From an uncultured Oscillospiraceae bacterium (GTDB lineage Bacteria > Bacillota > Clostridia > Oscillospirales > Oscillospiraceae), in the NCBI GenBank assembly GCA_910588365.1, contig CAJUQS010000175.1:1-16191 (forward strand): a stretch of DNA of 16,191 bases. Reading direction: 5' to 3'. A model generated the notes under the pieces. The model was not told where the DNA came from, did no database searches, and saw only the letters and a list, made by a program, of their open reading frames with translations. The position numbers were made by a program, and so were the translations under genes. Shown one piece after another: positions 6,901 through 12,867 of the stretch (position 1 is its first letter; every line of letters starts with the position of its first letter).

Positions 6901-7356
6901 TCATTTCCTCCTGAGAATCATCATCATCCCCAGTATCATCAGCAGCACAAAGAAAATAACGAGCATTCCCGCTCCGTTCAAGGTAATCATCGACGACTCA
7001 TTGATCCGGTCAACAGACGATGGGCTCATAACGGTTAAGGCGCCAAACAGGATCAGGCAGACAGCGCCTGTTATACATAGGCAAATCCCAAGTCTGCTCT
7101 CCCCTGTTTCGCGGTGAGGCGGCGTCCATTTCTCCTGGTCCGCACGGCCGGAAGCGCTGTCAGCCCGGTTTTCAGTAAGCTCGTCTATTGTAATTTGAAA
7201 GCATTCACTTAAAGCCCTGAGCTTCTCCAATTCCGGCGTGGACAGCCCCCCTTCCCATTTTGATATCGCTTGTCTTGACACCCCGATCTTTTCTGCGAGC
7301 TGCTCCTGAGAAAGCCCGTTTTTCCGCCTGAGTGAATATATTTTTTCAGACAACAT
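6901..7356 (-). CDS. XRE-family helix-turn-helix regulator with C-terminal membrane segments
   Basis: A 151-residue protein. Residues 1-60 are a classic XRE/Cro-CI DNA-binding domain (KIYSLRRKNGLSQEQLAEKI, then GVSRQAISKWEGG and PELEKLRALSECF). A polar linker follows, then two membrane segments at about 89-109 and 126-148 and a short basic end. This makes it a membrane-tethered regulator that could sense an envelope signal or its small membrane partner, encoded next. The start has GGAGG eight bases upstream. Base composition is less GC-rich than the cob and gcv genes, consistent with an acquired module. Target genes are unknown; autoregulation is likely for the class but no operator was identified. 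Confidence 0.88.
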   Translation of the reverse strand: MLSEKIYSLRRKNGLSQEQLAEKIGVSRQAISKWEGGLSTPELEKLRALSECFQITIDELTENRADSASGRADQEKWTPPHRETGESRLGICLCITGAVCLILFGALTVMSPSSVDRINESSMITLNGAGMLVIFFVLLMILGMMMILRRK

Positions 7357-7492
7357 CCACTTTACCTCCCTGCCAGAATACTAGCGCAATTCTCCGTGGC
7401 ACGCTATCAGCTTCTCTTGAAACTTCCGCAACCGGCAGTTGCACATAGCCGAAAACACGAAAAATCCCGCTTCCTCTATCACGTACGACTCC

Positions 7493-7534
7493 TGTTTGAA
7501 AAATGTCAAGATACCCAAACAGCGGACATTTTTC
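7493..7534 (+). repeat. Family 2 dispersed repeat, copy B
   Basis: TGTTTGAAAAATGTCAA and CCCAAACAGCGGA match copy A exactly. Here GAAAAATGTC (7498-7507) has a perfect 10-base complement at 7525-7534, while TGTTTG (7493-7498) can instead pair with CAAACA (7516-7521), so two mutually exclusive folds are possible. A C-run/G-run hairpin follows at 7534-7546. Confidence 0.7.
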
Positions 7535-7626
7535 CCCCCTCGGGGGATGCGGGGGCCGGATTTTTTGCGCAGCAAAAGAATACCCTATGAAAAAATATCA
7601 AAAATATCTCCAAATTGTATACGCAT

Positions 7627-8043
7627 TTACCCTTTCAAAGCGGCAAACACCTGGTCCTGGGCGGGCAGCCGGGTGCGCCGGGGGTAGTCCGCTCCGTACC
7701 GCTCCCCCAGGGCCCGGGCGTCCGCCGGATCCAGCCTGTCCAGAAGGGGCAGCGTCAGCTTGTGGGCGGCAATCAGCAGCCAGTGGATGGACGGGTCCCG
7801 CCGCTTCTCCAGGGGAGCCCGGTACACATAGGCCAGGATCTCCCGGATCTGCGCGGAGGGCAGATCCGCCAGCTCCCCCAGGGCCGCCTCCAGGTCCTCC
7901 AGAAATTTTCCGTGACAGGGGTGGTCGGCCGGGTGCTTCCCAAAGCCCCAGAGCCCGTCCGTCACCTTCTTGGTGCGCAGCACCTCCTCCGCCTCCGCCA
8001 GGTAGCCCCGGTAGAGCTCCTGGATCCGCTCCAGCTCGTTCAT
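7627..8043 (-). CDS. Unrecognised 138-residue cytoplasmic protein
   Basis: A soluble, mostly helical protein with no signal peptide or membrane segment. The start at 8043 has AAGGAGGAG eight bases upstream and a plausible promoter before it; the frame extends further but without a ribosome-binding site. Notable parts are LWGFGKHPADHPCHGKFLED at residues 31-50, with His37, His41, Cys43 and His44 close together, and SIHWLLIAAHKLTLPLLDRL at about 85-104. The clustered His/Cys could bind a metal, which is speculation. Codon use matches the GC-rich genes of the window, unlike its two flanking regulator modules. I do not recognise the family and propose no function. Confidence 0.75.
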   Translation of the reverse strand: MNELERIQELYRGYLAEAEEVLRTKKVTDGLWGFGKHPADHPCHGKFLEDLEAALGELADLPSAQIREILAYVYRAPLEKRRDPSIHWLLIAAHKLTLPLLDRLDPADARALGERYGADYPRRTRLPAQDQVFAALKG

Positions 8044-8074
8044 CGCCGCCGCTCCTCCTTCAAAATGATTATAT

Positions 8075-8102
8075 ATTGTATTATCCCCGCCGGATTCTAC
8101 AA
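8075..8102 (-). promoter_or_regulatory. Weak candidate promoter for the 138-residue protein
   Basis: On the minus strand TACAAT (8080-8075) lies 16 bases after TTGTAG (8102-8097). The -10 is good and the -35 poor (only the first three bases fit). The AT-rich stretch between two GC-rich genes supports a promoter here. Confidence 0.35.
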
Positions 8103-8158
8103 AATACCCCATAAAGCGGACAGGGCAGCGTCCCCATCCCGCGATCATGCCCGCCGCC

Positions 8159-8917
8159 TCATCTCTCCGCTGCGGCGTCCCCATTTGCGCACGGATTCTT
8201 CGGGAGCATTCTGGTAAGGACGAACGCATAGCCAGCGGTTATGGCAAACAGGGCCGCGTGGAAGATCATGCGCCGCTCCATCGTCAGCCCCTCCTCATTC
8301 GCAAAGGCGCTGGCGATGTTGATGGCGGCGTGGGCGATGACGCAGGGCCAGAGGCTCCCGCCGCGATGGAACAGAATGACGAACAGAAAGCCGATCGCAA
8401 TGGCCCCAGTTACCTGAAACAGGTTTTCCGCAAGGCCGGCGCCGCTGCCGTTGACCAGGTTCAGCAGATGCCCCAGGCCAAAGGTGATGCTGGAAACAGC
8501 GACGGCCATGTTCACGCTGTCCCTTGCCAGCGCCCGGAACAAAAGCCCCCGGAAGATCACCTCCTCCACAAAGCCGACACAGAGCATACAGACGATATAG
8601 CAGGCCGTATCAGCCAAGGGGAAGTTGACGGCGATCCCATTCCAGAAATTTCGCGTCATCAGGACGAGCAGCGGGATGTAATAGAGGAACCGGCGGGCGG
8701 GAACGGAGGACTTGCAAAGTCCGTACCGCCGGGACAGGCCGTTTTGCCCGATAAACCGCCAAAGGAACGCCGCCTGTAACGCGCAGAGTATGGCGCTTGC
8801 GGAATATCTGAGTCCGATCATCTGGTTGAGGGGATTTGCCAGAGATTGCAGTGCGCAGTAGAGCCCAATGCAGGCCAGCGCAAAGGTCAATTCGCTTTTT
8901 TCGTATAGCTTTTTCAC
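8159..8917 (-). CDS. CPBP-family intramembrane glutamic endopeptidase (CAAX protease-like)
   Basis: A 252-residue polytopic membrane protein with the three CPBP/Abi motifs: EEVIFRG at about 118-124 (catalytic glutamates and arginine), FGLGH at 146-150 and HAAIN at 196-200. About seven hydrophobic helices are visible. Prokaryotic members are linked to bacteriocin self-immunity, envelope stress and peptide maturation; which applies here is not shown. The start is a GTG at 8917 with AGGAGG seven bases upstream; it overlaps the TetR stop codon as GTGA, so the pair is translationally coupled and probably co-regulated by the TetR protein. Confidence 0.88.
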   Translation of the reverse strand: MKKLYEKSELTFALACIGLYCALQSLANPLNQMIGLRYSASAILCALQAAFLWRFIGQNGLSRRYGLCKSSVPARRFLYYIPLLVLMTRNFWNGIAVNFPLADTACYIVCMLCVGFVEEVIFRGLLFRALARDSVNMAVAVSSITFGLGHLLNLVNGSGAGLAENLFQVTGAIAIGFLFVILFHRGGSLWPCVIAHAAINIASAFANEEGLTMERRMIFHAALFAITAGYAFVLTRMLPKNPCANGDAAAER

Positions 8918-9486
8918 GTTGTTTCCTCCTGAACCGCCAGCACCGCGCCCGTGCATACCCGCTTCAGCTGCGCCGCTGTCAGATTTTCATCATACGCCAA
9001 TGAATTGTTGGCAAGGAGACTGGCATATCCATGAACAAACAGCGCCAGCGTAGTAAAAACCTCCCTGGTCTGTTCCATGTTCATATTCAGCTCTTCCCGC
9101 ATCGCGGAAATAACCGGCGTGAGCTCCTCGGAATCGAGCATTTCAAGCACACTGTTTTCAGCGGCAAATCCAGATTGAAAAAGAAAGCGAAACAAATTCG
9201 GCTCCTCAACCGCAAAGCGGATATAATTCAGCCCAATTCCAAGCATGACGTCCTCCCGCGTTTCCGGAACGTTCATCAGATATTCCGTGTGGTACTCGTT
9301 CGTCCGCCTATAGGCTGCTTTTTTCAGTTCTTCGATGGTCGCGAAATGGTACATCACGGGCTGCGTGGAACAATTCAGCCTCTGGGACACAGTCCTTGCG
9401 TTGATCTGCTCCCATCCCGCTTCGCGGGCTGCCTCAAACGCGGCGGAAACGACCATATCTCTTGTGATCCTGGCTTTCGGCGGCAT
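8914..9486 (-). CDS. TetR/AcrR-family transcriptional regulator
   Basis: A 190-residue regulator. The N-terminal 55 residues form the TetR DNA-binding domain: ITRDMVVSAAFEAAREAGWE, ARTVSQRLNCSTQPVMYHF and IEELKKAAY. The rest is an all-helical ligand or dimer domain with no recognised ligand. It is the first gene of a two-gene unit with the CPBP protease. Upstream lie a perfect-consensus promoter and palindromes overlapping the -10 box, which fits autorepression. The Shine-Dalgarno-like AGGGGG precedes the ATG by about six bases. Composition is less GC-rich than most of the window, suggesting acquisition. Confidence 0.9.
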   Translation of the reverse strand: MPPKARITRDMVVSAAFEAAREAGWEQINARTVSQRLNCSTQPVMYHFATIEELKKAAYRRTNEYHTEYLMNVPETREDVMLGIGLNYIRFAVEEPNLFRFLFQSGFAAENSVLEMLDSEELTPVISAMREELNMNMEQTREVFTTLALFVHGYASLLANNSLAYDENLTAAQLKRVCTGAVLAVQEETT

Positions 9487-9501
9487 TGCCCTCCCCCTTT
9501 A

Positions 9502-9532
9502 ATATAATTTTCGTTATATAATGATGATTATA
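9502..9532. promoter_or_regulatory. Overlapping palindromes, candidate TetR operator
   Basis: Two perfect inverted repeats overlap: ATATAA-TTTTCG-TTATAT at 9502-9519 and TATAAT-GATG-ATTATA at 9517-9532. The second contains the -10 box of the TetR promoter and the first covers the transcription start and early leader. This is the usual location for an autoregulated TetR operator. The AT-rich composition makes chance palindromes more likely, so the call is moderate. Confidence 0.5.
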
Positions 9533-9555
9533 CTCGTTCCCTGCGCGGATGTCAA
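9527..9555 (-). promoter_or_regulatory. Consensus sigma-A promoter of the tetR-CPBP unit
   Basis: On the minus strand TTGACA (9555-9550) and TATAAT (9532-9527) are both perfect and separated by 17 bases. Transcription would start near 9520, about 35 bases before the tetR ATG. Such a strong promoter is typical of a tightly repressed regulator unit. Confidence 0.85.
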
Positions 9556-9564
9556 GCGGTCTGT

Positions 9565-9690
9565 ATGAAAATTTACAGACAAATCGGATGGGACGTTCTC
9601 ACGGATGCAATTGCCGATCCTCCGCCCGATCAGCCGGAAATGCACCGCCCGCAGGCAGTTTACCTGAGTATGGAGGATCTTCCACTGTAA
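9565..9690 (+). other. Possible 41-codon open reading frame or gene remnant
   Basis: An open frame from ATG at 9565 to TAA at 9690 encodes 41 residues beginning MKIYRQIGWDVLTDAIADPP and ending VYLSMEDLPL. The composition looks protein-like and its codons are less AT-rich than the flanks. No convincing Shine-Dalgarno or promoter is seen, so it may be a remnant of an older gene or chance. It is the only coding-like item in the gap between tetR and the gcv leader. Confidence 0.2.
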
Positions 9691-9758
9691 AATTCCCCCA
9701 AAATTTCCACGTGAAATTATCAGGAATGCACAAAAATCGGAACATAGAAAAATATCTG

Positions 9759-9787
9759 TTGACAAATTGATATATTTGATATATTTT
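9759..9787 (+). promoter_or_regulatory. Promoter of the glycine cleavage operon
   Basis: TTGACA at 9759-9764 is a perfect -35; 17 bases later TATTTT at 9782-9787 serves as -10. The spacer holds two tandem copies of TGATATATT. Transcription would start near 9794, some 58 bases before the first riboswitch aptamer. A TATAAT at 9830-9835 lacks a fitting -35. Confidence 0.65.
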
Positions 9788-9851
9788 AAATATAGTTCAA
9801 AGCAATAAATAGACGAAATTTTATATAGCTATAATTAAATAGTCGGATGAA

Positions 9852-10010
9852 CGGCCTAGGAGAGTCCGCGAAAGCGGCGCCGAAGGAGCAACTGCCATTC
9901 TCTCTCAGGCAAAAGGGACTGGGCCGGGACGAAATCTGGAAAGCGCTGCGGCGCACCGACGGGGCAACCGGGGCTTTTCTCCGGGAATCTCTCAGGTTTT
10001 CATGAACAGA
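9852..10010 (+). promoter_or_regulatory. Tandem glycine riboswitch
   Basis: Two glycine aptamers lie in series. Aptamer 1 (9852-9926) has P1 CGGCCTA/TGGGCCG, the GGAGAG motif, GCGCCGAAGGAGCAA and TCTCTCAGGCAAAAGG. Aptamer 2 (about 9935-10010) has P1 TCTG/CAGA, GCGCACCGACGGGGCAA and AATCTCTCAGG, with a short linker between. These are the conserved glycine riboswitch motifs. Tandem aptamers upstream of gcvT in Firmicutes switch expression on when glycine is abundant, and the terminator just after aptamer 2 fits that direction. Confidence 0.93.
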
Positions 10011-10043
10011 GGCATGACAGCATTTGTCGTGCCCTGTTTTTTT
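10006..10043 (+). terminator. Riboswitch-controlled terminator
   Basis: GGCATGACA (10011-10019) pairs with TGTCGTGCC (10025-10033), one G-U included, around GCATT, and seven T follow at 10037-10043. The stem can be lengthened by ACAG (10006-10009) with CTGT (10034-10037), bulging A10010. CAGA at 10007-10010 is the 3' strand of P1 in aptamer 2, so glycine binding should weaken this terminator. Confidence 0.88.
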
Positions 10044-10067
10044 GTCCCCCGGCGTTACCGTGAGGAA

Positions 10068-10106
10068 ACAGGCCGCACTGCCGTGTGGCCTGTATTTTTC
10101 TTTTTC
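10068..10106 (+). terminator. Second terminator in the gcv leader
   Basis: ACAGGCCGCAC (10068-10078) pairs with GTGTGGCCTGT (10083-10093), 11 pairs with one G-U, loop TGCC, followed by ATTTTTCTTTTT. It lies between the riboswitch terminator and the gcvT start, so read-through must pass it. Its left arm is also complementary, as AAACAGG at 10066-10072, to CCTGTTT at 10033-10039 in the first terminator. Confidence 0.75.
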
Positions 10107-10145
10107 ATCACCCTGGTATTCCATTTTTGAAGGAGGAGCCCAACT

Positions 10146-12794
10146 ATGAGCGATTTGAAGCGCACCCAACTCTACGACGTCCACGTGGCCGCCGGTGCCA
10201 CTATGGTGGACTTCGGCGGGTGGGAGATGCCTATTGAGTATCCCACCAAAATCGTGGCCGAGCACCTGTATACCCGCCACGCATGCAGCCTTTTCGATGT
10301 CTCCCACATGGGCCGCATCCTGGTGGAGGGGCCGGAGATGGTTCCCTTCCTCCAGCACGTGCTCTCCAGCAACGTGATGGCGTTGGATCTCAACCAGGCC
10401 CAGTACGCCATTATCCCCAACGAGAACGGCGGCGCGGTGGACGACGCCTATCTCTACCGCTTTGAGGAGAACCGGTACCTGCTGGTGGTCAACGCCGCCA
10501 ACACGGAGAAGGATCTGGCCCACCTCAATGAGCAGATCAAGAACTACGACGCGAAGATGACAGTCATCACCGGCGACTGGGCCGCCATCGCCGTCCAGGG
10601 CCCCAAGGCCAAGGAGATCCTGCAGGTCCTCTCCGGCGGCGAGGCCATCACCGAGCCAGTGAAAAACGCCCTGAATACCCTCAAGTTTGAGGGCCGCACC
10701 GTCCGGGTAGCCAAGACCGGCTACACCGGCGAGCCCATCGGCTACGAGGTGTATATCGAGAGCGCGGAGGCCGTCTGGCTGTGGAACCGCCTCATCGAGC
10801 TGGGGGCGAAGCCCGCCGGCCTGGGCGCCCGGGACACCTGCCGTCTGGAGGCATGTCTGCCCCTCTACGGCCACGAGATGGGGGCTGACCCCGAGGGGAA
10901 GGAGATCCCCGTCTTCGCCGTGCCCCTGGCCAAGTTCGCTGTCAGCTTCTCCGAACAGAAGGGCGATTTCATCGGCAAGGGGCCTCTGTCCAGGCAGTAC
11001 GAGGTCTTCAAGCGCATTATGAACCGGGATTTCTCCGACATCGCCGGTCTGCCCCGCCGCGTTTTGCCCATCACCCTGCTGGATAAGGGCGTTATGCGGG
11101 CGGGGATGCCGGTGTACAAGGGTGAGAAGCCCATCGGCTTCGTCACCAGCGGCACCATGGTGCCCTACTACCGCCACGAGGGCGAGGGCCTCCAGACGGT
11201 GATTCTGGAGGAGACCGCCAAGCGCTCCATCGGCCTTGCCATCCTGGACAGCGACACCCTGGAGGATGACCGGGTGGAGATTGACGTGCGGGGCAAGCGG
11301 CTCAAGGCCGTCATTCCCCCCTACCACATGCGGGTGGACGCGCCCCCCTTCGCCCGGCCCATCCTCTACCGCCCCGACGAGGACGAGAACGCCGTGGGCT
11401 CCGGCGACCGGGCGCCCAAGGCCCTGGAGCTCATCGGCCGGGCCCTGCAAAACCACGTCTGGCGGCAGGAGCAGTGCGTCAACCTCATCCCCTCGGAGAT
11501 GACCCCCTCCCGCGCCGTGCGCCTGCTGTGCGCCAGCGACCCCTCCTTCCGCTACGCCGAGCACAAGAAGGTGAAGAGCTTCTACGACGCGGACGTGTTC
11601 TACTACCAGGGTACGGAGTTCATCGACCAGGTGGAGCAGCTGCTGGTGGAGGAGATGAGGGCATTTCTGGGCTGCGCCGAGGTGGAGACCCGGTGCATCT
11701 CCGGCCAGATGTCCAACACCTGCGTGTTCTCCTCCCTCATGGACTGGAAGAACCGGCTGGACCGCAAGCACGATCCCAAGCGTTTGGGCTATATCATGAA
11801 CAACCACATCATCAAGGGCGGCCACCTCTCCGCCCAGCCCATGGGGGCCCTCCATGACTACATTGCCATCGACCCCGTCACCGAGCGGCAGGCGGTGGTG
11901 AACTTCCCGGTCTGCAGGGACAACATCTACAGGATTGATGTGGAGGAGACCAAAAAGGTCATCGACCAGTACCGCCCCGAGTTCATCATCTTCGGCAAGA
12001 GCATGGTGCTCCACAAGGAGCCCGTTGCCGCCATCCGCAAGTACGTGGACGACATGGGGCTGAATACCACCATCATGTACGACATGGCACACGTCCTGGG
12101 CCTCATCGGCGACCATTTCCAGAAGCCCTTCCAGGAGGGCGCGGAGATCGTCACCGGCTCCACCCACAAGACCTTCTTCGGTCCCCAGCGGGGCGTCGTG
12201 GGCGTCAACTACAAAAAGGATGATCTGAAGTACGGCCTGTGGGAGACCATTGAGACCCGCGCCTTCCCCGGCAGCGTATCCAACCACCACCTGGGCACCC
12301 AGCTGGGACTGCTGATGGCCGCCTACGAGATGAACCAGTTCAAAGACGAGTACCAGAAGGCGGTTGTCAATAACGCCAAGAGCTTCGCCAGGAGCCTGAA
12401 GGCCGCCGGGCTGGACGTGGCCGGCGATCCCGCGAACGACTACACCGAGACCCACCAGGTCATCGTCTCCGTGGGCTACGGCACCGGCCCCGATGTGGCC
12501 ATGCGTCTGGAGCGGAACAACATCATCTGCAACTACCAGGCCACCCCCGAGGAGGAGGGCTTCACCGCCTCCGGCGCGCTGCGCATGGGCGTCAACGAGA
12601 TGACCCGTTTCGGCTTCGGCCCCGCCGAGTTCGACCAGCTGGCCCAGATCATGGCCGACTGCATCCTCCGGGGCAAAGAGGTCAAAGAGGATGTTATGAA
12701 GCTCCGCGCGGGCTACACGGAGATGAAGTACTGCTTCAACGATGATCAGGCCGCCGGAGCGCTCAGCGAGCTGGCCAGGAAGACGGGGATTTAA
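10146..12794 (+). CDS. Fused aminomethyltransferase (GcvT) and serine hydroxymethyltransferase
   Basis: One uninterrupted 882-residue frame joins two folate enzymes. Residues 1-396 are GcvT, the T protein that takes the methylamine from lipoyl-GcvH, releasing ammonia and methylene-tetrahydrofolate: FGGWEMP at 23-29, GGAVDD at 95-100 with the catalytic aspartate, YTGEPIGYEVY near 193 and LGARDTCRLEA at 226-236. A linker (about 397-424) leads to a divergent serine hydroxymethyltransferase at 425-882: NLIPSE 446-451, RYAE 469-472, GGHLSAQ 558-564, DMAH 646-649, the PLP lysine 675 in GSTHKTFFGP, and substrate-carboxylate Arg813 in LRMGV. Together it could pass methylene-tetrahydrofolate from glycine cleavage to a second glycine, giving serine. 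It is the first gene behind the glycine riboswitch, with AGGAGG nine bases upstream. The fusion is seen directly; channelling is inference. Confidence 0.93.
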   Translation: MSDLKRTQLYDVHVAAGATMVDFGGWEMPIEYPTKIVAEHLYTRHACSLFDVSHMGRILVEGPEMVPFLQHVLSSNVMALDLNQAQYAIIPNENGGAVDDAYLYRFEENRYLLVVNAANTEKDLAHLNEQIKNYDAKMTVITGDWAAIAVQGPKAKEILQVLSGGEAITEPVKNALNTLKFEGRTVRVAKTGYTGEPIGYEVYIESAEAVWLWNRLIELGAKPAGLGARDTCRLEACLPLYGHEMGADPEGKEIPVFAVPLAKFAVSFSEQKGDFIGKGPLSRQYEVFKRIMNRDFSDIAGLPRRVLPITLLDKGVMRAGMPVYKGEKPIGFVTSGTMVPYYRHEGEGLQTVILEETAKRSIGLAILDSDTLEDDRVEIDVRGKRLKAVIPPYHMRVDAPPFARPILYRPDEDENAVGSGDRAPKALELIGRALQNHVWRQEQCVNLIPSEMTPSRAVRLLCASDPSFRYAEHKKVKSFYDADVFYYQGTEFIDQVEQLLVEEMRAFLGCAEVETRCISGQMSNTCVFSSLMDWKNRLDRKHDPKRLGYIMNNHIIKGGHLSAQPMGALHDYIAIDPVTERQAVVNFPVCRDNIYRIDVEETKKVIDQYRPEFIIFGKSMVLHKEPVAAIRKYVDDMGLNTTIMYDMAHVLGLIGDHFQKPFQEGAEIVTGSTHKTFFGPQRGVVGVNYKKDDLKYGLWETIETRAFPGSVSNHHLGTQLGLLMAAYEMNQFKDEYQKAVVNNAKSFARSLKAAGLDVAGDPANDYTETHQVIVSVGYGTGPDVAMRLERNNIICNYQATPEEEGFTASGALRMGVNEMTRFGFGPAEFDQLAQIMADCILRGKEVKEDVMKLRAGYTEMKYCFNDDQAAGALSELARKTGI

Positions 12795-12845
12795 GGCAGT
12801 CATACTTTTTCTTGAAAGAAAAAGTATCAAAAAGAACGTTAATTT
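12795..12845 (+). repeat. Family 1 dispersed hairpin repeat, copy 3
   Basis: GGCAGTC starts directly after the TAA of the fused gene. The stem ATACTTTTTCTT (12802-12813) pairs perfectly with 12816-12827, followed by CAAAAAGAACGTTAAT. It lies inside the gcv operon and occupies most of the 73-base gap before gcvH. It has no T tract after the stem in this orientation, so it is not an ordinary terminator. Confidence 0.85.
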
Positions 12846-12867
12846 TTATCAAATGGAGGAACACACC

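Noticed and set aside
7381..7575. Minus-strand 64-codon frame in the gap upstream of the XRE gene, plus a second gene-like frame there
   Set aside because: Two frames look equally coding-like, neither has a ribosome-binding site or good start, and the stretch contains a family 2 repeat; no family was recognised.
9830..9835. TATAAT as the main gcv promoter -10
   Set aside because: No acceptable -35 lies 16-18 bases upstream, whereas TTGACA at 9759 has a usable -10 at the right spacing.
9786..12830. 1014-codon minus-strand frame opposite the GcvT-SHMT gene
   Set aside because: It is a shadow of the fused gene, rich in Gly, Leu, Val and His without known motifs, and it runs across the riboswitch.
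1836..12845. CRISPR array made by the recurring repeats
   Set aside because: The copies are thousands of bases apart, in different orientations, with genes between them and no Cas genes.
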